From contig JANPER010000059.1 of assembly GCA_031423015.1 (NCBI GenBank), positions 28,166 to 92,165 on the forward strand: a DNA stretch of 64,000 bases, in the 5' to 3' direction. Shown here in pieces: positions 35,401 through 42,590 of the stretch (positions within the stretch are counted from its first letter, which is position 1; each line of letters opens with the position of its first letter). The stretch is from DATGPD01 sp031423015 (GTDB lineage: Bacteria > Planctomycetota > UBA1135 > UBA2386). The translations under genes and the position numbers were made by a program. Under the pieces are notes generated by a model. It made no database searches and was not told the origin of the DNA. It saw only the letters and a program-made list of their open reading frames with translations.

Positions 35401-35962
35401 CGCCGTCATCCATTGTCTGTTCGGCGGCTATGGCGGTGCCACGGGCACGGCGTGGTACGACGACATCGCCCTGGTCAAGGTCGGCGGCGGTGCGACGTTC
35501 TTCGGTGCGCTCGAAACGCTGGCGCGGATGCCCGCCGGAACGGCTGCGACGAAGTCCGTGGTCACCCGCAACTTCGAACCCGACCCCACGGTCCACGCTC
35601 GCGGCGCCGAGGTCTACAGTCGCACCTGCATCGCCTGCCACGGCGTCGACGGCAAGGGCGTACCGCTGGCGTTCCCGCCGCTCGATGGCTCCAACTGGAT
35701 CACCGGCGACGCGCGCCTGCCGATCAAGGTCGTGCTGCACGGCCTCATGGGCCCGGTCACGGTCGGCAACGCCGAGTTCGCCAGCGTCATGCCGCCACTC
35801 GGGCCACTGCTCGACGACCAACAGATCGCCGACGTGCTGACCTACGTACGGCAGCGCTGGTCCAACGACGCCATGCCAGTGACCGCGGCCGAGGTCGCGA
35901 CGGTGCGTGCCGCGACCAAGGACCGCGTACCGATGTGGACTGCCGCCGAACTCGGCCGCTGA
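32492..35962 (+). CDS. ThuA domain - PVC-type dehydrogenase - cytochrome c giant protein
   Basis: The product has 1156 residues and a signal peptide (KLGLVLLLAMVGVDAQ). Domains in order: ThuA-like glutamine-amidotransferase fold ~30-235 (HGGGFAPVHCASACFGGSP, HDHRVWDLPEFHALLRNAIYW); PVC-type membrane-bound dehydrogenase/NHL-like propeller ~285-660 (HIAWDHRGRAFVVETLDYPN, DTDGDGRADKFTRFA, GAVWISDWYN); helical HEAT-like part ~670-820; galactose-binding-like jelly roll ~845-985; cytochrome c ~1025-1115 with CIACHGVDGKG and Met ligand candidate VMPPLGPLL. The layout is characteristic of Planctomycetes/Verrucomicrobia. It probably oxidises sugars or glycosides in the periplasm and passes electrons through its own haem. 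The Gfo/Idh and isomerase genes follow directly. Confidence 0.9.
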   Translation: MKLGLVLLLAMVGVDAQLASDGAVAAPRRLAVMFFGAPTANGPQHDPITRYRVLKQAFGTAGIDLTYCEDPAKAFTAERLQQFDAVLMYGNWAQNEPMRREQLLALLQWVEHGGGFAPVHCASACFGGSPLFVKLVGARFSSHGGEEFEIRNVTPEHPILSGLSGYKAWDETYVHSDQQADREILQMRSDEPWSWTRRHGEGRVFYTASGHDHRVWDLPEFHALLRNAIYWVVGPEKKRGLDQLGLPRLETEEVSLPGYRQRREITVAQKPLSPTDSMKLAQVPTGMSLALFACEPDIVNPIHIAWDHRGRAFVVETLDYPNNLQAKNVGHDRITICEDTDGDGRADKFTRFAEQLSIPTSLVFAHGGVLCTNGAELLRLVDTDGDDRADVREVLFAGFSMGDTHAGVSNLRYGFDGWIWATIGYSGFRGEVGGARHEFAQGLFRFRPDGSELEFLQHTTNNTWGLGFTEEFDVIGSTANANPSWYFTFPARAYAAGGLDQGHTPRADDNPVFFPLSFDIRQVDQFDRYTSGAGHAVYTARRFPQEYWNRAAFVCDPTGKLVGQFNLERRGAGFRAVQSPNNLFASADAWSSPVFAEVGPDGAVWISDWYNLIVQHNPTPTRNSAGIDAATGRGNAYESPLRDQHRGRIYRVFPTGSPNDEAPRLDPAAPATLLAGLAHTNLFWRLHAQRLIVEHDSRGLIPDLRQRVMAAGIDAPHALYALGQFAALEPAQLSNAFNSSNAALRRAAIAQANPNDLKTAFVANGTMAQGGRELAEILVGLSRAATDPELGAAIYAIGAKLGDALFDEPASRDAWMMAARRQRDGVLAAANAAGFLVDQRKPSKNLLPNPDFEKQEGERPANWSEVRYYGGARGDEVEVTTSPEGRNGSKCLRIHSTKRSDCGAAVTVTLEPGARYRLSGWIRTADIVPVLRGPGALLNVHGGAGITGGVRGTSDWTEVSVEFDASERGDAVIHCLFGGYGGATGTAWYDDIALVKVGGGATFFGALETLARMPAGTAATKSVVTRNFEPDPTVHARGAEVYSRTCIACHGVDGKGVPLAFPPLDGSNWITGDARLPIKVVLHGLMGPVTVGNAEFASVMPPLGPLLDDQQIADVLTYVRQRWSNDAMPVTAAEVATVRAATKDRVPMWTAAELGR

Positions 35963-36000
35963 ATCCGTCCCCGACCACGCCACCGCAACCACTCCTGACC

Positions 36001-37125
36001 ATGCAGACGTTTCGCGCCGCCATCGTCGGCCTCGGCTTCGGCGCCGAGTTCATCCCGATCTACCAGCGTCACCCTGACGCCGAGATGCTCGCGATCTGCC
36101 AGCGGTCGCGCGGCAAGCTCGACCAGGTCGGCGACGCCTTCGGCATCGAGCGCCGCTACACCGACTACGACGAGTTGCTGCGCGACCCGGACATCGACTT
36201 CGTCCACATCAACACGCCGATCCCCGACCACGCTGCCATGACCCTGGCCGCGCTCGACGCCGGCAAGCACGTCGCTTGCACGGTGCCGATGGCGACCAGC
36301 GTCGAGGATTGCCGCCGCATCGTCGAGGCGTCAAAGCGGACCGGGCGCAAGTACATGATGATGGAGACCGTGGTCTACAGCCGCGAGTTCTTGTTCGTGC
36401 AGGACCTGCTGCGGCGCGGCGAGCTGGGCAAGCTGCAGTTCCTGCAAGCCAGCCATCAGCAGGACATGGACGGTTGGCCCGGCTACTGGCCCGGCCTGCC
36501 GCCGATGCACTACGCCACCCATTGCGTCGGCCCGGTGCTCGGCCTGCCGCGCGCCGACGCCGAGTATGTGTCGTGCTTCGGCTCCGGCACGATCCGCGCG
36601 GAGATGATCGGGATCTACGGCTCGCCCTTCGCGGTCGAGACCGCGCACATCAAACTGCGCGACTCCGATCTGTCGGCGCGAATCATCCGCTCGCTGTTCG
36701 ACACCGCGCGGCAGTACCGCGAGAGCATCGACGTCTACGGCAGCAAGAAGACGTTCGAGTGGCCGCTGATCGAGGGCGAGCCCGCAGTGCTGCACACCGG
36801 CAAGCGCCCCGAGCCGGAGATCCCGGAGCGGATCGAGGTACCCGACTTCGCCCACCTGCTGCCCGAGCCGATCCGGTCCTTCACGGGCAAGGGGGTCTAT
36901 GATCTTGCCGAGAACGAGCACCTGTCCTTCACCCAGGGCGGTGGGCACGGCGGCAGTCACCCGCACATGGTGCACGAGTTCTTGACGGCGCTGGCCGAGG
37001 ACCGCGACCCGTGGCCGAACGCCAAGCAGAGCGCGAACTGGACCTGCGTCGGCATCCTCGCCCACGCGTCGGCGATGGCCGGCGGCGTGAAGTTGGCCTT
37101 GCCCGATTGGACCTTCAGCAGCTGA
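36001..37125 (+). CDS. Gfo/Idh/MocA family oxidoreductase (cytoplasmic)
   Basis: The product has 374 residues without an export signal. RAAIVGLGFGAEFIPIYQRH is the NAD(P)-binding Rossmann loop, FVHINTPIPDHAAMTLAALD and HVACTVPMATSVEDCRR correspond to the family EKP region (here TVPMA, so the usual EKP lysine motif is replaced), and MHYATHCVGPVLGLP holds the His pair near the active site. This looks like the subfamily acting on sugars with keto intermediates. It starts 38 bp after the ThuA-dehydrogenase gene and ends 7 bp before the isomerase gene, so the three form an operon. Confidence 0.9.
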   Translation: MQTFRAAIVGLGFGAEFIPIYQRHPDAEMLAICQRSRGKLDQVGDAFGIERRYTDYDELLRDPDIDFVHINTPIPDHAAMTLAALDAGKHVACTVPMATSVEDCRRIVEASKRTGRKYMMMETVVYSREFLFVQDLLRRGELGKLQFLQASHQQDMDGWPGYWPGLPPMHYATHCVGPVLGLPRADAEYVSCFGSGTIRAEMIGIYGSPFAVETAHIKLRDSDLSARIIRSLFDTARQYRESIDVYGSKKTFEWPLIEGEPAVLHTGKRPEPEIPERIEVPDFAHLLPEPIRSFTGKGVYDLAENEHLSFTQGGGHGGSHPHMVHEFLTALAEDRDPWPNAKQSANWTCVGILAHASAMAGGVKLALPDWTFSS

Positions 37126-37132
37126 GCATCCG

Positions 37133-37972
37133 ATGACGCGACCGCTCGGCTTCAGCTTCCTCTACTTCGCCCCCAGGATCGTGGAACAGCATCGGCCTTG
37201 GTTCGCGCGCGCGGCCCATCACGGCTATCAGGGCGTCGAACTGCCGCTCAACGATGCCAGCGAACAAGACCTCGCGTTCCTGCGCGGCGCCGTCGCTGCG
37301 GAGGGACTCGCGGCCACGGCCGTCGGCTTCGTAACCGCCGCCGCCAATCCGATCGCCGCCGACCCCACGATCCGACGCGCCGCCATCGACCACCTCGGCC
37401 GCCTCGCCGAGCGAGCCGCCGCCATCGGCGCCACGGTGCTCGCCGGCCCCATGCACTCGGCCTACGGCGTCTGGAGCGAAGCACCGCCGACTGCCGACGA
37501 ACAGGCACGCTGCATCGAAGTGCTGCGCGCGGCCGGCGACCATGCCGCGCGCTGTGGCGTCAAGCTGGCGCTCGAGCCGCTCAACCGCTTCGAGTGCTAC
37601 TTCCTCAACACCGCGGCCAGCTGTCACGATCTGGTCTTGGCCATCGACCATGCGCACGTCGTCGGCGCGCTCGACACGCACCACGCCCATATCGAGGAGT
37701 CCGACACCCTGGCCGCGATTGCCGCGAGCGCCGGGACGCTAGGACACGTGCAGCTCTCGGAGAACCACCGCGGCACGCCCGGCACCGGACAGGTCGCGTT
37801 CGACCGTGTCCTGCAGGCACTCGACGCAATCGACTACCAGGGCTGGCTCGTGATCGAAGCGTTCTCGCGGCAGACTCCCGCGTTCGGCAACATGCTGCGA
37901 GTCTGGCGCGAACTCGACGACGGTCCAGACGCGGTCATGGCCGCCGGAGCCGCGATCGCGACGCCGCGGTGA
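37133..37972 (+). CDS. Sugar phosphate isomerase/epimerase (AP endonuclease 2 family)
   Basis: The product has 279 residues forming a TIM barrel. Metal ligands expected in this family are visible as LALEPLNRFECYF (Glu), VVGALDTHHAHIEE (Asp and His), HVQLSENHRGTPGTG (Glu/His region) and LVIEAFSR (Glu). It is closest in pattern to D-tagatose 3-epimerase-like proteins, which epimerise or isomerise free ketoses. It is the last gene of the ThuA-dehydrogenase block; the set ThuA + Gfo/Idh + epimerase-like is typical of 3-keto-sugar metabolism, an inference from context. Confidence 0.9.
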   Translation: MTRPLGFSFLYFAPRIVEQHRPWFARAAHHGYQGVELPLNDASEQDLAFLRGAVAAEGLAATAVGFVTAAANPIAADPTIRRAAIDHLGRLAERAAAIGATVLAGPMHSAYGVWSEAPPTADEQARCIEVLRAAGDHAARCGVKLALEPLNRFECYFLNTAASCHDLVLAIDHAHVVGALDTHHAHIEESDTLAAIAASAGTLGHVQLSENHRGTPGTGQVAFDRVLQALDAIDYQGWLVIEAFSRQTPAFGNMLRVWRELDDGPDAVMAAGAAIATPR

Positions 37973-38057
37973 TGGCTGATTGGTGCCAAACCAAAGGTCA
38001 CTCGCTTGATCCTGGAAGACACGGCGCACGCAGTCGCTGATCTGCGCGGACGTCGGA

Positions 38058-38159
38058 CCACCAGGATTTGCCGGTGGAGCGGCGTGCGGCGTAGCCGCAC
38101 GGCGCGACATCCCCAAATCCTGTCGCGCCTACCATCTTCCGCCTACGGCGGAAGATGGT
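38058..38159. repeat. Cluster of four hairpins next to tRNA-Pro
   Basis: Four inverted repeats lie in 102 bp: CCACC/GGTGG at 38058-38077; CGTGCGGC-GTA-GCCGCACG at 38083-38101; GGCGCGACA/TGTCGCGCC with an 11-nt loop at 38101-38129; and ACCATCTTCCGCC/GGCGGAAGATGGT with a 3-nt loop at 38131-38159. The last overlaps the CCA end of the tRNA and would be a strong transcript-end hairpin for it. The third includes an inverted copy of about 14 bases of the tRNA T-arm. Confidence 0.7.
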
Positions 38160-38232
38160 CGGAGCGACAGGATTTGAACCTGCGACCCCCTGCACCCCAT
38201 GCAGGTGCGCTACCAGGCTGCGCCACGCTCCG
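38156..38232 (-). tRNA. tRNA-Pro (anticodon GGG)
   Basis: Reading the minus strand, CGGAGCG pairs with CGCTCCG as the acceptor stem. The D-arm holds AGCCTGGTAGC. The anticodon arm is CCTGC-ATGGGGT-GCAGG, so the anticodon is GGG (reads CCC). The T-arm is GCAGG-TTCAAAT-CCTGT with a GTTCAAAT-like loop. Discriminator A and an encoded CCA (38156-38158) follow. Proline identity elements are consistent. A strong hairpin starts at the 3' end. Confidence 0.97.
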
Positions 38233-38355
38233 ACCGAGGATCAACGCGCGGCCTAAGCCGCGGGGGGACGGGGATGGTAGCGGGGGCTCGGGGCGGAGCA
38301 AGATCGTGGAGCGAGAAGGGGGAGAACGCGCGGGCCCTGGGATCAGCGCGCGACC

Positions 38356-40950
38356 TCAACGAGCCGCGCGGCGCCAGATGAGCGCGAACGCGAACACGCC
38401 GACGACCAACAGCGCGACCTGCCACCAAGCGGCGCGGCGCGGCTCGTTGGCGGCGGCGGCGAACGCGGCGAAGCCGGCCCAGTAGTGTGGATGCGCGTAG
38501 TTCGGCGCGGCGGCCAACGCTTGCCGCGCCTGCCGCAACGCGCGCGCTTCCGACTCGCCGCGCGCTAGCGCGTGGTGCATCTGCCCCATCAGGTCGCAGG
38601 TCGCCTGTTGGTTTACCTGCCACACGCTGGCCACCACGCTGCGCGCGCCGGCGCCGAGTGGCCCCCACAGCAGGCCCGCGTCGCCCTCGCCACCAAGTGC
38701 TTGCCCGGTCGCCGAACTGCACGCGCTCAGCACCACGGTCGAACCACCGAGCGGTAGGTCGGCGAGAGAACTGAGCGGCACGGTGCCGTCGGCGAGGAGC
38801 AACAACGACGCCCACGCGACAGCGCCGAGCGTCACGGCGTGCGAACTGATGTGCAGCACACGTGGCGGGTCGACGAGCCGCGTGCGCAACCCCGCGAGAG
38901 TCGCGTCGGCGCCGCGCAAGCGATGCGCGTCCGGCCACGCGCGCAGCACGAGGTCGCCTTCTTGCGCCGAGAACCGCAACTCATCGAGCGCAAACTCGGT
39001 GCGCAATGCGGCCGACATCGGCACCGAGTCGACCAGCACCGCGCCGCCCGTGGCGGGCGCCCGCCCACGCAGCAGCGCGCGCACGGCCAGCGACGGCGCG
39101 CGTTCGACGTCGTACGTCAACCCGAGCGACGCGCGATCGACACGCAGCGCCTCGAACGGCAAGCGCGACAACTGATCGTCGGGACAGAACACGATCCGCG
39201 CGGCGCCACGCAGACGCGCAGTGACGACCTCCGGTAAGAAGAACGCGGCCGCCGCGTCGAGCGCGATCCACGGATCGGCCTCGCTCGGCGCCGACGCCAC
39301 GGCCAGGTACGCGGCGCGCAACACGTCGCCCGCGCGCGACGACGCGCCCAGCTCGTGCGCGGTCACCTCGCCGCCGCGCGCGCACACGACCCAGCACACC
39401 GAATCGCCGAGCCAGTAGGCCAACCCGCACGCCGACGGCTCGGCCAGCAACTCAGCGCGCAACGCTGCGCGATCGAGCGGTCGCGGTCGCGCCAACTGCG
39501 TCCGCTCCCCCACCGTCACGCGCGCGCGCTCCAGCGCCAAGCGCGCGCTACGCACCGCGGCCGGGTCGCGGGCCAGCGCCAACTCGCGCACCGCGGCGAG
39601 CACCTCGGGCGACTCTTCGAGCGCACGCGGCGACGCCACGCGGTCGAGCAGGCTGCGCGCCTTCACCCGATCGATCGCCACCAGCGCATCGAGCGGATCG
39701 CCGCCCGCGGCGCGCCAGGTGCGCAGCACGCCGTCGACCGAACCCAGAAACCACGGTTCGAGGAACGTGGCCCCGAACGGATCGAGCGGAATCCCGGCAC
39801 GCGCCGTCTCGAGCGCGTCGAGCGCGCGGCCAAACCACGCGTTCGCCGCCACCTGGTCGCCGCGCTGCTCATCGAGCAGGCCGAGATCACAGTAGTTCTC
39901 CGCCAACTCGCTGTCGACCTTGCGCGAAGTGAGACCCGCAAGCCCGCGCAGCGACTGCTCGTAGCCGGTCGCCGCGCGCGCCAGATCACCGTCGTGGCCA
40001 CGCCGCCGATAGCAATCACCCAGCCCGTTGCTCGCCGCGGCGCGCAGTTCGTCGTCGGCCGCGGCATCGCGCGTCACCGGCTCGTAGGCTTCGATCGCGG
40101 CGTCGAACTCGCCGAGCTGTTCCAGGGCGTCGCCGAGCAGCAACAGTTCGCGCGCGTCGCGGCAACCACGCAGCAGCTTCACGGTCGCCGCGAAGTCGCG
40201 ACGCTGGTTGCTCAACACCGCGGTGTAGTAGCGGCGATTTTGCGCATCGCGCAGGAACGGCACGTACAACTCGGCGCGCGCGTTCTCGCGCCGCTCCAGC
40301 AGATGCCAGATCAACGCGCCGTGGCAAGTGTCGGCCCAGGCGTCACCGAGGAACGAGTCTGGCAAGCGCAGCGACGCTGACAGGTCGGTCCACAGGGCGA
40401 TCGCTTCGCGTTCGCGGCCCTGCACCAGGCGCAGATCGGCGCGCAGCAAGCGCAGGGGGATCGCGTTGTCGCTCGACACCGGCGTCTGACCTTCGAGCAG
40501 CGCGAGGTCCTCGGGCGCGTCATCGATCAGCGCGAAGAACTCGACCGGGCGCAAGCTCTGCCACAACAGCACCAGCCCAGTCTCCTGATACGGCCCCTGC
40601 CACACGCCGCTCGCACGCGCCGCGGTGCGGGCTGCGCGCACCAGTTCGCCCGCCTTGGCAGTGTTTGGCACCGGCGCACGGAACAACAGGTCGGCGCGCC
40701 GCACGGCGACGAACAGGCGCGCCTGTGCCTGTTGGCGCGGCTCGGCGATGGCCTCGATGTGGTTCTCGGCGGCGTCGAGGTGATCGCGCGCGGCGCGCAA
40801 GTCAGCCGGGCGACCACCCTCCGACGCCGTCATCGCGGCGCGTATCTCGTTCTTGAAGGCCTCGAGCCCGTTGACCTGCGCGCGCACGCCTGCGCCCAGC
40901 AGCAGCAAGAGCAGCGCGCACGCGCGCCCGCCGAATCGCCTGCCTACTTG
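38356..40950 (-). CDS. CHAT-domain (caspase-like) protein with TPR region; start codon unresolved
   Basis: About 860 residues. Signal-like RRFGGRACALLLLLLGAG, then TPR-type helical repeats (~60-480; for example DELRAAASNGLGDCYRRRGH), then a CHAT domain (~560-830). The caspase-like His is in VLHISSHAVTLG and the Cys in VVLSACSSATGQALGG, followed by the GARSVVASVWQVN strand. A C-terminal membrane helix (VALLVVGVFAFALIW) ends the protein. CHAT proteases act in programmed cleavage systems. The frame is open far upstream of 40950 but contains no ATG or GTG between the preceding gene's stop and the signal-like segment; only TTG codons (40908, 41091) exist. Third gene of an ECF sigma / regulator / CHAT operon. 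Confidence 0.85.
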   Translation of the reverse strand, partial: QVGRRFGGRACALLLLLLGAGVRAQVNGLEAFKNEIRAAMTASEGGRPADLRAARDHLDAAENHIEAIAEPRQQAQARLFVAVRRADLLFRAPVPNTAKAGELVRAARTAARASGVWQGPYQETGLVLLWQSLRPVEFFALIDDAPEDLALLEGQTPVSSDNAIPLRLLRADLRLVQGREREAIALWTDLSASLRLPDSFLGDAWADTCHGALIWHLLERRENARAELYVPFLRDAQNRRYYTAVLSNQRRDFAATVKLLRGCRDARELLLLGDALEQLGEFDAAIEAYEPVTRDAAADDELRAAASNGLGDCYRRRGHDGDLARAATGYEQSLRGLAGLTSRKVDSELAENYCDLGLLDEQRGDQVAANAWFGRALDALETARAGIPLDPFGATFLEPWFLGSVDGVLRTWRAAGGDPLDALVAIDRVKARSLLDRVASPRALEESPEVLAAVRELALARDPAAVRSARLALERARVTVGERTQLARPRPLDRAALRAELLAEPSACGLAYWLGDSVCWVVCARGGEVTAHELGASSRAGDVLRAAYLAVASAPSEADPWIALDAAAAFFLPEVVTARLRGAARIVFCPDDQLSRLPFEALRVDRASLGLTYDVERAPSLAVRALLRGRAPATGGAVLVDSVPMSAALRTEFALDELRFSAQEGDLVLRAWPDAHRLRGADATLAGLRTRLVDPPRVLHISSHAVTLGAVAWASLLLLADGTVPLSSLADLPLGGSTVVLSACSSATGQALGGEGDAGLLWGPLGAGARSVVASVWQVNQQATCDLMGQMHHALARGESEARALRQARQALAAAPNYAHPHYWAGFAAFAAAANEPRRAAWWQVALLVVGVFAFALIWRRAAR

Positions 40951-40958
40951 ATCGACGC

Positions 40959-41732
40959 CTACTTGATCGACAGGGGCAGGTCGCCCGACGTTCCCACCGG
41001 CAAGCCGACGCCATCGAGCGCGCGCACGCGCAACCGCAGTTCGGGTTGACCCGCACGCAACTGCTCGAACTCTTCGGTCGTCAGCTCCCAACGAGTGCTC
41101 CGCGCCTGATCTGACGCACGCTGCAAGACTACGTTACCGCGCGCGTCGACCACCACCACTTCGTAGCTGGTGGCATGCCAGAGCGGACTCCACGATAGGG
41201 TGCGATCAGCCGCCGAGAGCCGCGGCGCGATCACGATGCTGTGCGCTTGCCCGCCAGCGACCTCGCGCCCGGGCGTGCCCGTGTGCAGCGCCGGCGGCGC
41301 CGAGAAGGCACCGAGCCAGATCGCCAGCAGCACACCCGCAGCCAGCGCCGCCACCACGCCTAGCCCCACGCGCATGGCGCGAGACCGCGACCGAAAGAGA
41401 AGTGGCCGAACGAGATTGGGCCGAAAGAGAACTGACCCCGGTGGGTGCAGCAGTTTGCTGCGCAAGTCGGCCTCGCAGCGCGCGCCGACCGCTGCCAACC
41501 GCGCAAAGCCCTCGTCGCCCTCTTCGACTGCCTCGACCGGCGCCGACACCATCGCCTGGAGCGCGCGCTCGCCTGCGAACGCGGCGTGCACGCGGTCGAA
41601 GGCCGCGACTTCAGCCCTGCGCGCGCCGTCGCCCGCGGTGGCCTGCGCCAACCGCTCGCGCTCCTGCGCGGTGAGGGTCAGCGTCGCGTGGCCGCGCAGC
41701 AGAGGTTCGAAGTCTATTTCACGCGGATTCAC
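40959..41732 (-). CDS. Membrane regulator encoded with ECF sigma factor (putative anti-sigma)
   Basis: The product has 257 residues from GTG 41732. The N-terminal 115 residues are cytoplasmic and helical (TLTAQERERLAQATAGDGAR). A single membrane helix is at ~120-143 (VGLGVVAALAAGVLLAIWLG), and the outer C-terminal domain is beta-rich (RTLSWSPLWHATSYEVVVVD), resembling a fibronectin-like fold. The layout and the 14-bp overlap with the sigma gene fit a transmembrane anti-sigma factor, but no zinc-finger HxxxCxxC is present. The stop is doubled by a 15-bp tandem duplication (TCGATCAAGTAG repeated). Confidence 0.75.
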   Translation of the reverse strand: MNPREIDFEPLLRGHATLTLTAQERERLAQATAGDGARRAEVAAFDRVHAAFAGERALQAMVSAPVEAVEEGDEGFARLAAVGARCEADLRSKLLHPPGSVLFRPNLVRPLLFRSRSRAMRVGLGVVAALAAGVLLAIWLGAFSAPPALHTGTPGREVAGGQAHSIVIAPRLSAADRTLSWSPLWHATSYEVVVVDARGNVVLQRASDQARSTRWELTTEEFEQLRAGQPELRLRVRALDGVGLPVGTSGDLPLSIK

Positions 41733-42333
41733 GGTTAGCCAACCTTCCCTTGAGACGCGACATCGCGCGGTAGCAGCGATCCTTGATCGTGCTCGCCGGC
41801 AACGCCAACAGGCGCGCGATGTGCTCGAAACTGAGTTCGTCGAAGAAGCGCATCTCCACCACCGTGCGCTCGTCGGGGGCCAGGCGCGCGAGTTCGGCGC
41901 GCAGCGTGTCCACGCCTTCCGTGTGCTCGGCCGCGTGCTGCGCGGTCTCGGGCGCGTTCACGTCGATCGTCGCCGAGTCGGCGTCGCCCGCATCCAGCGA
42001 CACCGCCGCGTGCCGCCGCCGCCGCGCTTCGGCGCGCAGACAGTTGCGGCAAAAGCCAAACACCCAACTCTCGATCGCCGCCGAGCCGGCGAAGTCGCGC
42101 AGCCGCGGCCACACCGCCATGTAGACCTGCTGCACAACGTCCTCGAGGGCGTCGGTCGGCAAGCCGTAGCCGAGCGTGCGGTTCAACCGGAAGGTGAAGC
42201 GATGGATGCATGACAGGCGCTGGAGCAACTCGTCCGCCGCGTCGCGCTCGCTGCGCAACGCCCGCGTCACGAGCAGCAGGTCTTGTGGACCAGTGCTGCC
42301 TCGTTCGGTGAGAGACGACGGCGAGGGATGCAT
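41719..42333 (-). CDS. ECF-type RNA polymerase sigma factor
   Basis: The product has 204 residues. Region 2 is visible as TDALEDVVQQVYMAVWPRL and FAGSAAIESWVFGFCRNCLR. Region 4 is RLAPDERTVVEMRFFDELSF followed by the helix-turn-helix EHIARLLALPASTIKDRCYR. A 40-residue linker carries acidic residues. It directs RNA polymerase to specific promoters; the downstream overlapping membrane protein probably controls it. ATG 42333. First gene of the operon ending with the CHAT protein. Divergent from the D-aminoacylase gene. Confidence 0.93.
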   Translation of the reverse strand: MHPSPSSLTERGSTGPQDLLLVTRALRSERDAADELLQRLSCIHRFTFRLNRTLGYGLPTDALEDVVQQVYMAVWPRLRDFAGSAAIESWVFGFCRNCLRAEARRRRHAAVSLDAGDADSATIDVNAPETAQHAAEHTEGVDTLRAELARLAPDERTVVEMRFFDELSFEHIARLLALPASTIKDRCYRAMSRLKGRLANRESA

Positions 42334-42590
42334 GCGGCAGGACGGTGGTGATTGCCCGCAGTCGGGCGGCGCGACGGCGCCGACTGAAAGAAACTGCGGG
42401 GTGCGCCAGGATCCCTAAGTGTATGTCAGCCAACGACTCGTGGAAGGACGTCGGGACAGTCTTGCGCACCCCTGGGGTGATCATGGCGCGACGCCACCGG
42501 CGAAACGCTGGCCGAGCGGTGAACCGACGAGGAGTGCCCTCGGGCAAGCCAGACCCCGAACCGGCGGCACCCGCGGGTAGCCTCCGCCGC

